Of a stretch of DNA of 64,000 nt, positions 34,089 through 43,158 are shown piece by piece. How positions within the stretch are numbered: the first letter of the stretch is position 1; each line of letters begins with the position of its first letter. The notes under the pieces are model-generated. The model searched no databases, was not told the origin of the DNA, and was given only the letters and a program-made list of their open reading frames with translations. The stretch comes from Variovorax sp. SG517 (lineage in GTDB: Bacteria > Pseudomonadota > Gammaproteobacteria > Burkholderiales > Burkholderiaceae_C), in NCBI RefSeq assembly GCF_013376045.1, contig NZ_JABMJG010000001.1, forward strand, positions 434,001 to 498,000, read 5' to 3'. The translations under genes were made by a program, and so were the position numbers.

Positions 34089-36092
34089 TCAGGCCCGTAT
34101 GGGTCCCGGGCTCCTGAGCGTTCCGTCCGCGCAGAACGCGCCCTTGCGGCGGGCCATCTGGATCAGCTCCTCCATCGGAACCGCCCTCGAGAAAAGGTAC
34201 CCCTGGCCGAAGAGCACGCCCATCTCCAGCAGCACCGCGGACTGGGCCTCGGTCTCCACGCCCTCCGCGACGAGCGCGGCGTTGTAGCGGGTCGCGCTTT
34301 CCAGCGCGAGCGCGACGGCCTCGCGCATGCGCGGCTGGTCGATGCGCGCGATCATGCTGTGGTCGATCTTCACTTCGGTGAAGGGAATGGTCGCCAGGGT
34401 GGTCAGCGCGGAATAGCCCGTGCCGAAGTCGTCGAGCGACAGGCCCACGCCCGCGCGCTGCAGCACCACGATATTGGCGCGCACCGTTTCCACGTCGGGC
34501 ACGTGGCCGCTTTCGGTGATCTCGATGAACAGAAGCCGAGGCGGCACGCTCAGCAGGTCGAGGAAGGCCAGCACGCGATCGCCGAAGCGCGGAAGCGTGA
34601 GGGTGGTCGCGGAGATGTTGACGGCCAGCGGTATCGGGTAGCCGGCCGCGAGGCAGCGCTTGATGTCGCGCGCGACCACCTCCAGGGTGCACCACTCGAA
34701 CTGCGACAGCAGCTGGTGGCGGGTCGCGATCTCGATCACGTAGGGCGGCGGCAGCGGCTGCTCCTTCACCGACTGCGCCCGCAGCAGCGCTTCCGCCCCG
34801 CACACGTGGCGCGTCATCAGGTGGAACTTGGGCTGGTACTGCATCGGCGGGTTCGCCGTGTGGATCCAGTCGATCAGCTGGCGGCGCACGTCCTCGTCCT
34901 TGTCGGACTGCTCCGCGAACGACGAATGGAAGTAGCGGACCATCTGCTCGTTGCTCTGCAGCGCCAGGCTCAGGTCGCGCAGGATCGAGGCGACATTGAC
35001 CTGCGGCCCCATCCGCGCGTTCGAGACGCCGATGCGCAGCTGCAGCTGCATGTAGGCCGCATGGGTGTTGCGCAGCGCCGCCATCGCTTCCGCCTGCACC
35101 CTCAGCGCCATCTGCTCCTGCTCCATCCACTCCAGCGACACGCCCTGCAGCACCACGATCAGCGAAGAATCGCTGAACTGATAGCTCCGGGGCTTGAAGC
35201 CTTCCAGCATCCGGCCGGCCGGCCCCTGGGTGAGACTGCAGGAAAGCTCGCCCCAGAAGTGGTCCGTCCAGTCATGGCCGAGCGCGCGCACCATCTCCTT
35301 GAGATTGGCGACCTGGAAGGTCATGAGCACATGCTGCCTGGCGTCGGCCCTCAGCAGCTCTTCGAGGAATTCCCCGAGCGCGAGCCGGGTCGGAAGCCCG
35401 GTCAGCAGGTTGGTGTGCGACATCGACAGCGCACGGGCGTGGGACTCGCGTTCCCTCGCATCCCTGCGAAGCAGGGCGAGCATGCACCCGATGATCAGCA
35501 GCGACAGCGCGCAGCCGAGGATGCGAAGCGCAAAGACGCGCGCGTTGATGTGCGCGGGAACCAGCGCGAGCACGTGAACCAGCCCGGTGGAGAGCATCGA
35601 GAACGCCACCCGCACCAGCCACGCGTTGCGCACGTCGCGCCAGCCGAAGGAGGTGATCGGCTTGTAGCCGATGCGGTAGTGCATGACGATGCCGCCGAGC
35701 ACCAGCAGGGACATGTCCAGCACGAAAGCAGGCGCCTGATGCGTTCCTCCGAAGAGAAACCGGCCGCCCACCAGCAGCGCCCAGCAGATGCCCCCGCCGC
35801 GCCAGCCGCCCAGCAGGCCCGCCATGAAGAGCAGGTCGGAGCCGATGTACGGCTTGGACGGCAGGTTCATCAGCTGGAACGCCATCGCTAGCAGCACGAA
35901 GCCGGTGAGGCCCAGCGTCCAGCCGTAGAAGCTGGCGCGCGCATGCAGCATCGCCTCGGACACCTTCGAAACCCTCGAAAGCATCAGCACCAGGCTGAAG
36001 ATGCCCAGCATTGCTGCGGACTGCATCAGCAGAATGGGATAGTTGGCCAGCTCGGCCTTCCACGCGGAAAGAACGAATTCCCACACGCTCAT
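34089..36092 (-). CDS. Membrane GGDEF-EAL protein, probable c-di-GMP phosphodiesterase
   Basis: The 667-residue protein has a multi-helix N-terminus (about residues 15-205) resembling 5TM-LytS type sensors. A GGDEF-like domain follows whose active site reads SDSSL in place of GGDEF, so it should not make cyclic-di-GMP. The EAL domain has intact motifs: GAEALLR, NISATTL, EITES, LDDFGTGYSAL, VKIDHSMI and AEGVETEAQ. It should therefore hydrolyse cyclic-di-GMP. AGGGGAGC precedes the ATG. It lies between flgL and the diguanylate cyclase. Opposed enzymes side by side at a flagellar locus suggest control of the motile-sessile choice. Confidence 0.92.
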   Translation of the reverse strand: MSVWEFVLSAWKAELANYPILLMQSAAMLGIFSLVLMLSRVSKVSEAMLHARASFYGWTLGLTGFVLLAMAFQLMNLPSKPYIGSDLLFMAGLLGGWRGGGICWALLVGGRFLFGGTHQAPAFVLDMSLLVLGGIVMHYRIGYKPITSFGWRDVRNAWLVRVAFSMLSTGLVHVLALVPAHINARVFALRILGCALSLLIIGCMLALLRRDARERESHARALSMSHTNLLTGLPTRLALGEFLEELLRADARQHVLMTFQVANLKEMVRALGHDWTDHFWGELSCSLTQGPAGRMLEGFKPRSYQFSDSSLIVVLQGVSLEWMEQEQMALRVQAEAMAALRNTHAAYMQLQLRIGVSNARMGPQVNVASILRDLSLALQSNEQMVRYFHSSFAEQSDKDEDVRRQLIDWIHTANPPMQYQPKFHLMTRHVCGAEALLRAQSVKEQPLPPPYVIEIATRHQLLSQFEWCTLEVVARDIKRCLAAGYPIPLAVNISATTLTLPRFGDRVLAFLDLLSVPPRLLFIEITESGHVPDVETVRANIVVLQRAGVGLSLDDFGTGYSALTTLATIPFTEVKIDHSMIARIDQPRMREAVALALESATRYNAALVAEGVETEAQSAVLLEMGVLFGQGYLFSRAVPMEELIQMARRKGAFCADGTLRSPGPIRA

Positions 36093-36292
36093 GCTCCCCT
36101 GGTTTTTTTACGTCACGCTGCCCGCGCCTTCGCGGACACCTCACCTGCTCCTCGTGCCTGCGCTTGCAGCCCTGCAGCCCTGCAGCGAGGCACCCGTCTT
36201 TCGCCTCCGGCTCCGGCGCTCGAGGACTCGTTCTTGTTTTCCTGTTTCTTCGAACGCCGTCCGGCCGGCTCCTCGGCGGCCCTCTTTCTCCG
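36093..36292. other. flgL downstream gap
   Basis: This 200-bp gap follows flgL and precedes the GGDEF-EAL gene. It contains a short direct repeat (three GCTGCAGG-like units near 36170-36190). I see no clear terminator or sigma-28 promoter. Confidence 0.35.
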
Positions 36293-37504
36293 CTACAGGT
36301 AGTTGAACAGCGAGATGCTGTTGAGCCGCGCGAAGGTCATCTGCGTGGCCTGCAGCGAGGACTGGCGCTGGTAGAACTCCGAGATGGCGGTGTAAGGGTC
36401 CAGGTCTTCGATGGAAGACAGATAGGACTCCTCCTGCAGCTTGCGGCCCGCGCCGCCCGAATCCAGCGAATCGATCTCGGCCTGCCGCGACCCGACCGAG
36501 GACAGCACCGTCAGCACGTTGTCGTGCGCGTTCGTCACCTTCACGTTGGCCGTGCTCAGCGCGTTCTGCAGCTTCGCCTGCGCGGCCGCGCCGCCACCGG
36601 CCAGCGGCGTGCGCAGCGCGCTCACCAGCTCGCCGATGGCCGCGAACACGTCGGTGCCCGCGTTCTTCGCGGTCGACACGTCGAAGCTGTCGCCCGCGGC
36701 CGGCTTGCCCGTGATCTTGACCTGAACGCCGCCGAAGCTGATGGGCGTATCGGGCGAGAAGGTGCCCGTGGCCGCGACCACCGGGGGCGTGTCCTTGGTC
36801 ATCACCGTGTAGTCGGTGGCGGTGAAGGAGATGGTGAAGTCCTTGCCGTAGTTCGGCGCGGTGGCGTCTGTCACGCTGACGGAGCCGAACACGCCGGTGC
36901 CGGTGTTGGCCGGGGCGCCGGACGCCACGTAGCCCGCGCTGCCCTGCACCGACTGGAAGACGGTGCGGCCGTCGTCCGAGGTGGGCATCTGCCGCGCCAC
37001 GTCGACCTGCATCAGGCGCTGGCCCTGGTCGCCCACGTACTGCACGCCGCCGCCGGCCGCCGCCACGAAGGGCGGCGTGCCGCTCTTGAAGCCCGCGAAC
37101 AGGTACTGGCCGTTGCTGTCGGTCGAGTTGGCGATGCCCATCAGCTGGTCGTAGCTGCTCTGGATGGCGGTGGCGATCGATGCGCGGTCGGCATCCGACA
37201 GCGCGGCGCCGCCGGCCTGCACGGTCAGGGTCTTGATGTTCTGCAGGATCGAGGTCACCGAGTCGAGGGCGTTCTCCTCGTTGGACAGCGACAGCGAGGC
37301 GCGCTGGCGGCTGGTGGCGTACTGCGAGATCTCCGAGAGCGTCTGGCTCACGCCCAGCGCGCGGGCCGCGCCCACGGGGTCGTCGCCGGCCGAGAGGAAC
37401 TTGGAGTTGGTGGCCAGCTGCTGCTGGACCTTGAACAGCTTCTGCTGCTGCTGGCCCATGGCCAGCACGTTCTGGTCGTAGAAGGATTGGGTGCTGATGC
37501 GCAT
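36293..37504 (-). CDS. flgL: FlgL hook-filament junction protein
   Basis: FlgL (HAP3) joins the hook cap zone to the filament. The 403-residue protein has the flagellin-like start MRISTQSFYDQNVLAMGQQQ, with FLSAGDDPVGAARAL typical of FlgL. The C-terminus has YTAISEFYQRQSSLQATQMT and SISLFNYL. The stop is followed by the accessory island. It lies 44 nt after flgK and shares its promoter. Confidence 0.95.
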   Translation of the reverse strand: MRISTQSFYDQNVLAMGQQQQKLFKVQQQLATNSKFLSAGDDPVGAARALGVSQTLSEISQYATSRQRASLSLSNEENALDSVTSILQNIKTLTVQAGGAALSDADRASIATAIQSSYDQLMGIANSTDSNGQYLFAGFKSGTPPFVAAAGGGVQYVGDQGQRLMQVDVARQMPTSDDGRTVFQSVQGSAGYVASGAPANTGTGVFGSVSVTDATAPNYGKDFTISFTATDYTVMTKDTPPVVAATGTFSPDTPISFGGVQVKITGKPAAGDSFDVSTAKNAGTDVFAAIGELVSALRTPLAGGGAAAQAKLQNALSTANVKVTNAHDNVLTVLSSVGSRQAEIDSLDSGGAGRKLQEESYLSSIEDLDPYTAISEFYQRQSSLQATQMTFARLNSISLFNYL

Positions 37505-37548
37505 CGCTTTTGCCTTGGCTTGGTGGATCTTCCGGACGGACTCCGGGC

Positions 37549-39513
37549 TCAGCGGCCGATGCCGAGGATGGTGTCGAAGATGGTCGAGGCGGTCTGGATC
37601 ACCTTCGCGTTGGCCTGGTACATCTGCTGGAACATCAGCAGGTTGGCGGTTTCCTCGTCCTGCACCACGCCCGAGATGGAGTCGCGGCTGGCCTTGATCT
37701 GGCTGGTGACGCTGTCCTGCGTGGTGGCGGCCACCTTGATGGCCATGGCGCGGTTGCCGACTTCGCTGACGATCTGCGAGTAGGCGCCGTTGAAGGTGGC
37801 CGTGCCGTTGGACATGAGGGTCTTGCGCTGCAGGGCGCCCAGCAGCAGCGCATTGCTGCCGTCCGACACGCCGGAGCTGTTCTTGCCGATGGTGAAGGTG
37901 TCGCCGTTCGAGGGCGCGCCGGTCATGGTGACGCTGACGCCGTCGAAGCTCATCTTCGCGCCGGCGGTGTAGGGCACGGGCGCGCCGGCCGCATAGGTGG
38001 TGCTGGTGCCGTTGGCCAGCGTGACGGTCACGGCCGAGGCCGCGGGAAAGCCCGTCAGGCTGCCGGTGGCGGCGTCGAAGCTCAGCGTGAGGTTCGCGGC
38101 CAGGGGCGTGGCGGGGTAGCTCGCGTCCACGGTGGCCGCGCCCAGCGCGCCGGTGCCCTTGTTGCCGGCTGCGTTGCCTGTGACGATGGGCGATGCCGCC
38201 GCCACCTTGGAGGGGTCGCGCGTCAGCACGTCGAGGTCGCGCGCGCCGGTGCGCGTGGGCTGGATCAGGAACGAATCGCCCGCCTGCGCGGTGCCGCTGG
38301 CCGCGGCGAGGCTCACGCCGTCGAAGCTGATCGGGAAGGTGGTGAACGCGCCCATCGACTGCTTGTCCGACAGGCGGGTGACGTTGTAGGTGAGCGTGCC
38401 GGCCACGTTGGTGACTTCCACGCTGTAGTCGCTGGTCGTGAGTTGCGAGGCGTTGGAGATCGAGGCGCCGATCTCGAGGTTGCCCGTGTTCCTGGCGTTG
38501 GAGAGCGCCGCCGGCACGGACTGCGTGAAGAAGTCCTTGCCCAGCGCACCGCCCAGGTCCACGCCCAGCTTGTGCTGCGCGTTCACCGCATCGGCCACCG
38601 ACATGGCGAGGCGGCCGATGGCGTTCTGCGTGGGAATGAGCGTGTCGCGGCGGAAGGAAAGCAGGCCGCCCAGCACGCCGCCGGTGATGACGCCGTCCGA
38701 CAGCTCGGCGGTGGTGCCCGCGAAGCCCTGCAGCGCCACGACCTTGCGCGACGGATCGGCCGCGGAGCTCACCGCCGCCATGGTGGATGCGTAGTCGCCC
38801 ACCACCAGCGACTGGCCGGAGGCGATGAACACGTTGTACTTGCCGTTGTCCTGCTGCAGCACCTTCACGTCGACGACCTGGCTGAGGTCGCTCACGAGCT
38901 TGTCGCGCTGGTCGAGCAGGTCGTTGGGCGGCTGGCCGCCGGCCATGGCGCTGATCTGGCTGATCTGCTGGTTGAGGCTGGCGATCTTGCCGGCGTAGGT
39001 GTTGATCTGGTCCACACTGCCGACGATCTGGTCGTTGATCGAGGAGTTCAGGTCGGACAGGTACTGGTCGGTCGAGCGGAACTTGCCGGCCAGCGCCTGC
39101 GCCGAGCTGATCATCTGCTGGCGCGCGGCGGGGTCGGCCGGCGTGTTGGCCACGCCCTGGACGCTGGTGAAGAAGCTCTGCATCAGCGGCGCGATGCCCG
39201 AGGTCTTGTCGGCCAGCAGCGTGTCGATGCGGCTGACCTGCGTGCCGTTGGTGGCGAGCGCGGCCGAGGCCGACTGCGCCATCGACAGCTGCGCGGTCAG
39301 GTAGCGGTCATAGCTGCGCGAGACGGTCGTGACGTTGGCGCCCGAGCCGATGAAGCCCGAGCCGCTGGAGATGGCGGCGCCGGTGGCGACCTCGGCCACC
39401 TGGCGGCTGTAGCCGGTGGTGTAGGCGTTGGCGGTGTTGTGGGCGGTGGTCATCAGCGCGGTGCGCGCGACGCCCAGGCCGCTCAGACCCGTGTAGAACA
39501 GACTTCCGGACAT
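37549..39513 (-). CDS. flgK: FlgK hook-filament junction protein
   Basis: FlgK (HAP1) is the first junction protein on the hook. The 654-residue product has the family N-terminus (LFYTGLSGLGVARTALMTTA, then HNTANAYTTGYSRQ). A long Thr/Ala/Gly-rich middle follows, and the conserved C-terminus with DEETANLLMFQQMYQANAKV. Length is in the usual range. It follows the receptor array and has its own sigma-28 promoter. Confidence 0.96.
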   Translation of the reverse strand: MSGSLFYTGLSGLGVARTALMTTAHNTANAYTTGYSRQVAEVATGAAISSGSGFIGSGANVTTVSRSYDRYLTAQLSMAQSASAALATNGTQVSRIDTLLADKTSGIAPLMQSFFTSVQGVANTPADPAARQQMISSAQALAGKFRSTDQYLSDLNSSINDQIVGSVDQINTYAGKIASLNQQISQISAMAGGQPPNDLLDQRDKLVSDLSQVVDVKVLQQDNGKYNVFIASGQSLVVGDYASTMAAVSSAADPSRKVVALQGFAGTTAELSDGVITGGVLGGLLSFRRDTLIPTQNAIGRLAMSVADAVNAQHKLGVDLGGALGKDFFTQSVPAALSNARNTGNLEIGASISNASQLTTSDYSVEVTNVAGTLTYNVTRLSDKQSMGAFTTFPISFDGVSLAAASGTAQAGDSFLIQPTRTGARDLDVLTRDPSKVAAASPIVTGNAAGNKGTGALGAATVDASYPATPLAANLTLSFDAATGSLTGFPAASAVTVTLANGTSTTYAAGAPVPYTAGAKMSFDGVSVTMTGAPSNGDTFTIGKNSSGVSDGSNALLLGALQRKTLMSNGTATFNGAYSQIVSEVGNRAMAIKVAATTQDSVTSQIKASRDSISGVVQDEETANLLMFQQMYQANAKVIQTASTIFDTILGIGR

Positions 39514-39597
39514 ATGGCTTTACCTGTCGATGCGGTGTGTGGGTTGCAGTGGCACCGGTCGCTCGATCTCTTCGATGCGATCCGACGCCTTGGGTCT

Positions 39598-39624
39598 ATA
39601 TCGGCAGGTGCCGCCGAAAGTTGA
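39598..39624 (-). promoter_or_regulatory. Sigma-28 promoter of flgKL
   Basis: On the minus strand TCAACTTT (39624-39617) is followed after 11 nt by GCCGATAT (39605-39598), close to the FliA consensus. The start would be near 39591, about 80 nt before flgK. The -35 half overlaps the end of the last receptor gene region, whose stop is at 39628. Confidence 0.85.
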
Positions 39625-39627
39625 GTG

Positions 39628-41343
39628 TCAGAACTCGGTCCAGTCGCCCTTGGCGTCGCCGGCCATGGCGAGCTGCGGCGCGGCCTTGGCCTGCTGCCGC
39701 ACCGGCAGGGCCTTGGCGGGGCGTTTCGGGGCAGGCTTTGCAGGCTTCGGGATCGGCGTGATGCGCGTGAAGCCCGGGCGCGTGGTGGCGACGGCGTTGG
39801 CGTCGAGCTTGAAGACGCTGACCGCGCGCACGAGGCTGCCAGCCTGTTCCTGCAGCGACTGGGCCGCTGCGGAAGCCTCTTCCACGAGGGCCGCATTCTG
39901 CTGGGTGACCTGATCCATCTGCGTGATGGCCTGGTTGATCTGCTCGATGCCCGAAGTCTGTTCCTGGCTGGCTGCTGTGATCTCGCCCATGATGTCCGTC
40001 ACGCGCTTCACGCTGCCGACGATCTCTTCCATCGTGCGGCCGGCTTCTTCCACCTGCTTGCTGCCTTCCTCGACCTTCTCGACCGAGTCGCCGATCAGTG
40101 TCTTGATTTCCTTGGCTGCTGCTGCCGAGCGTTGAGCCAGGCTGCGGACTTCCGAGGCCACCACGGCGAAGCCACGGCCCTGCTCACCAGCGCGGGCGGC
40201 TTCAACCGCAGCATTCAGCGCGAGGATGTTGGTCTGGAACGCAATGCCGTCGATCACGCCGATGATGTCCACGATCTTCTTGGACGAGGCATTGATCGAC
40301 CCCATGGTGTCGACCACCTGGGACACCACGTTGCCGCCCTTCACCGCAACCTCGGACGCCGACACGGCGAGCTGGTTGGCTTGACGCGCGTTGTCGGCGT
40401 TCTGCTTCACGGTAGAGGTCAGCTCTTCCATCGAAGCCGCCGTCTGTTCCAGCGAGCTCGCCTGTTCTTCCGTACGCGACGACAGATCCTGGTTGCCCGC
40501 CGCAATCTGCCCCGAAGCCGTGGCGATCGTGTCCGTGCCCATGCGCACCTCGCCCACCACCTTGGCCAGGCTGGCATTCATCTCGCGCAGCGCGTGCATC
40601 AGCTGCCCCGTCTCGTCGCGGCTTTCCACGACGATGTTCGCGCTCAGGTCGCCGGCGGCCACCGTCTCGGCCACCTCCACCGCGTGGCCCAGCGGGCGCA
40701 CGATGCCCCGCGTCAGGCGCCAGGAAAACAGCGCGCCCAGCACCAGCGCAATGGCCGACAGCACCAGCAGCGTGGTCTCGCCGCTCGAGTGCTCGGCCTC
40801 GATGTCCCGTGCCAGCTCGTCGATGCGGTCGCGCTGGTACGACGCGATCTTCGCCACGGCTTCCTCGTAGACGGCGAGCGCGGGCGCGAACTGGTTGTCG
40901 GCCATCTCCATGGCCTCGTCGTTCTTTCCTTCGGCCTTGAGCTTGTTGATCTTGCCGATGATGGTCAGCACGAGCCCGCGCGGCTCGGCCACGCCGGCAT
41001 ACAGCTTCTTCTCTTCCGGGGAGTTCAGCAGTTCCTCGAGCTTCTTCTGCACCGGATTGATCTGCGCCGACTTGTCTGCCCGGGCCTTCTCGAAGTAGGC
41101 GACGACCTTGGGGTCGGTGGCCTTGACCATCGCGAAGGAGTTGGCGATGGCCGGCCCGAGCAACACGGACCACTGGTTGGCCAGGCGCTCCTTGACCAGG
41201 GCATGCTGCATCACTTCTTCGGTGGCTTTGCCCACGCTCTTCAGGCGCAGCACGCCGGTGGCGGCGATGACCGCCATCAGGAGCAGCACCAGCGCGAAGC
41301 CGAGGCCCAGCCGGGTGCCGATTTTCAGGTTGCTCAGGTTCAT
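39628..41343 (-). CDS. Methyl-accepting chemotaxis protein 1 of the array
   Basis: This 571-residue transmembrane chemoreceptor starts at the ATG at 41343 ([20 protein letters not shown]). It has TM1 (about 12-32), a four-helix-bundle type periplasmic domain (about 33-188), TM2 and HAMP ([20 protein letters not shown]). The conserved signalling hairpin follows, with [20 protein letters not shown]. The tail is Pro/Lys/Ala-rich and ends in DWTEF, matching the xWxxF CheR/CheB tether. The ligand is unknown. It is the last gene of the array, 19 nt after the preceding receptor. Confidence 0.95.
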   Translation of the reverse strand: MNLSNLKIGTRLGLGFALVLLLMAVIAATGVLRLKSVGKATEEVMQHALVKERLANQWSVLLGPAIANSFAMVKATDPKVVAYFEKARADKSAQINPVQKKLEELLNSPEEKKLYAGVAEPRGLVLTIIGKINKLKAEGKNDEAMEMADNQFAPALAVYEEAVAKIASYQRDRIDELARDIEAEHSSGETTLLVLSAIALVLGALFSWRLTRGIVRPLGHAVEVAETVAAGDLSANIVVESRDETGQLMHALREMNASLAKVVGEVRMGTDTIATASGQIAAGNQDLSSRTEEQASSLEQTAASMEELTSTVKQNADNARQANQLAVSASEVAVKGGNVVSQVVDTMGSINASSKKIVDIIGVIDGIAFQTNILALNAAVEAARAGEQGRGFAVVASEVRSLAQRSAAAAKEIKTLIGDSVEKVEEGSKQVEEAGRTMEEIVGSVKRVTDIMGEITAASQEQTSGIEQINQAITQMDQVTQQNAALVEEASAAAQSLQEQAGSLVRAVSVFKLDANAVATTRPGFTRITPIPKPAKPAPKRPAKALPVRQQAKAAPQLAMAGDAKGDWTEF

Positions 41344-41362
41344 TTGACTTCCTTCTCCGGTT

Positions 41363-43081
41363 TCAGAATTCCGTCCAGTCGCCCTTGGCGTCACCGGCCA
41401 TGGCGAGCTGCGGTGCAGCCTTCGAGTCCTGCCGCTTCGGCAGGGCCTTGGCCGGGCGTTTGGGGGTGGGCTTTGCAGGCTTCGGGATGGGCGTGATGCG
41501 CGTGAAGCCAGGGCGCGTGGTGGCCAGGGCGTTGGCATCGAGCTTGAAGATGCTCACGGACTGGACGAGGGTGCCGGCCTGTTCCTGCAGCGACTGGGCT
41601 GCTGCGGAAGCCTCTTCGACCAGCGCCGCGTTCTGCTGCGTGACCTGGTCCATCTGCGTGATGGCTTGATTGATCTGCTCGATGCCCGAGGTCTGTTCCT
41701 GGCTGGCAGCGGTGATCTCGCCCATGATGTCCGTCACGCGCTTGACGCTTCCCACGATCTCTTCCATCGTGCGACCGGCTTCTTCGACCTGCTTGCTGCC
41801 TTCTTCGACCTTCTCGACCGAGTCGCCGATCAGGGTCTTGATTTCCTTGGCTGCTGCTGCCGAGCGTTGAGCCAGGCTGCGGACTTCCGAAGCCACCACT
41901 GCGAAGCCGCGCCCTTGCTCGCCTGCACGCGCGGCTTCGACCGCAGCGTTCAGCGCGAGGATGTTGGTCTGGAACGCAATGCCATCGATCACGCCGATGA
42001 TGTCGACGATCTTCTTGGACGAGGCATTGATCGAGCCCATGGTGTCGACCACCTGGGACACCACATTGCCGCCCTTCACCGCGACTTCCGAGGCGGACAC
42101 GGCAAGCTGATTGGCTTGACGTGCGTTGTCCGCGTTCTGCTTGACGGTAGAGGTCAGTTCTTCCATCGAAGCCGCCGTCTGCTCCAGCGAACTCGCCTGC
42201 TCCTCGGTGCGGGAAGACAGATCCTGATTCCCCGAGGCGATCTGCGCCGATGCGGTGGCGATCGTGTCGGTGCCCGTGCGCACCTCGCTGACGATCTTCA
42301 CGAGGCTGTCATTCATGCCCTTCAGTGCGTCGAGCAGTTGCCCGGTCTCGTCCGTCGTGTGCGCCTCGATGCGGCTGGTCAGGTCGCCCGAAGCCACGGA
42401 CTGGGCGACCTTCACGGCTTCCTCCAGCGGCCGGGCGACGATGCGCGCGATCCACAGCGCCAGCCCCAGGCCGAGCGCGACGGCGCCCACCAGCAGGCCG
42501 ATCACCCAGAGCCTGGCCTGCGCATGCACCGCGTCGGCGGTCTGTCCCGCGTGGACGGCGCCGGCCAGATTCACCTGCGTGAGCCTGTCCAGCGCGGCGT
42601 TCATCTCGCGGCTGAGCTGCAGCGACTTGCCGCGGATCATGCCGCTCACCTGGTCCGTGTCCTGCGTGTGGGAGACGGCAATGATCTTCTTGTGCTCCAG
42701 CTCGTACTGCGACAGCAGCTTCGCGAACACCGGGTAGACCTCGCGCTCCTCGGGCTCCGAGATGAACGACTCGTATTCGGCGCGCTTCTTCTGCAGTGCC
42801 GCCCACGAGGCGTCCATCGCCTTCTCGTACTCGGCCATCTCGTTGAACGAACCCGACAGGGCGTGCGCCATCTCCTGGTTGCGGAAGCCCGAAACCATGC
42901 CCTTGAGTTCGAGCAGCGAGCGCGTGGCGGGCAGCCAGTTGGTCGAGAGGTCGGTCGACATCTCGTGGACCTTGCCCAGCTGCAGCACGGAAATCGCGCC
43001 CAGGCAGGCCGTGAGCACGAGGACCGCGATGAACGACACGAGAAGCTTGGTCGCGATCTTGAGGTTGTAGAAGGTTTTGAT
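41363..43081 (-). CDS. Methyl-accepting chemotaxis protein 2, apparent ATC start
   Basis: The protein of about 572 residues has TM1 ([18 protein letters not shown]), a periplasmic helical domain, TM2 ([20 protein letters not shown]), HAMP and a signalling hairpin nearly identical to its neighbours. The tail ends in DWTEF. There is no ATG, GTG or TTG at the expected N-terminus. AAGGA is followed, after six bases, by ATC AAA ACC TTC, exactly where other receptors have ATG AA. The next in-frame GTG would fall inside TM1. The long open frame upstream (to 44224) is antisense shadow. I place the start at this ATC. Non-canonical initiation, a sequencing error or a dead gene are all possible. Confidence 0.75.
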   Translation of the reverse strand: MKTFYNLKIATKLLVSFIAVLVLTACLGAISVLQLGKVHEMSTDLSTNWLPATRSLLELKGMVSGFRNQEMAHALSGSFNEMAEYEKAMDASWAALQKKRAEYESFISEPEEREVYPVFAKLLSQYELEHKKIIAVSHTQDTDQVSGMIRGKSLQLSREMNAALDRLTQVNLAGAVHAGQTADAVHAQARLWVIGLLVGAVALGLGLALWIARIVARPLEEAVKVAQSVASGDLTSRIEAHTTDETGQLLDALKGMNDSLVKIVSEVRTGTDTIATASAQIASGNQDLSSRTEEQASSLEQTAASMEELTSTVKQNADNARQANQLAVSASEVAVKGGNVVSQVVDTMGSINASSKKIVDIIGVIDGIAFQTNILALNAAVEAARAGEQGRGFAVVASEVRSLAQRSAAAAKEIKTLIGDSVEKVEEGSKQVEEAGRTMEEIVGSVKRVTDIMGEITAASQEQTSGIEQINQAITQMDQVTQQNAALVEEASAAAQSLQEQAGTLVQSVSIFKLDANALATTRPGFTRITPIPKPAKPTPKRPAKALPKRQDSKAAPQLAMAGDAKGDWTEF

Positions 43082-43158
43082 GATCTTTCCTTGGGGGCCG
43101 CAGCCCGATAGCTTGTTGGCGCGCGTTGGCGTGTGTTGTTCGTGTGTCCTCGCCGGGC

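Noticed and set aside
37510..39624. Plus-strand open frame of 704 codons over flgK
   Set aside because: Antisense to flgK, with a composition typical of a shadow frame and no ribosome-binding site.
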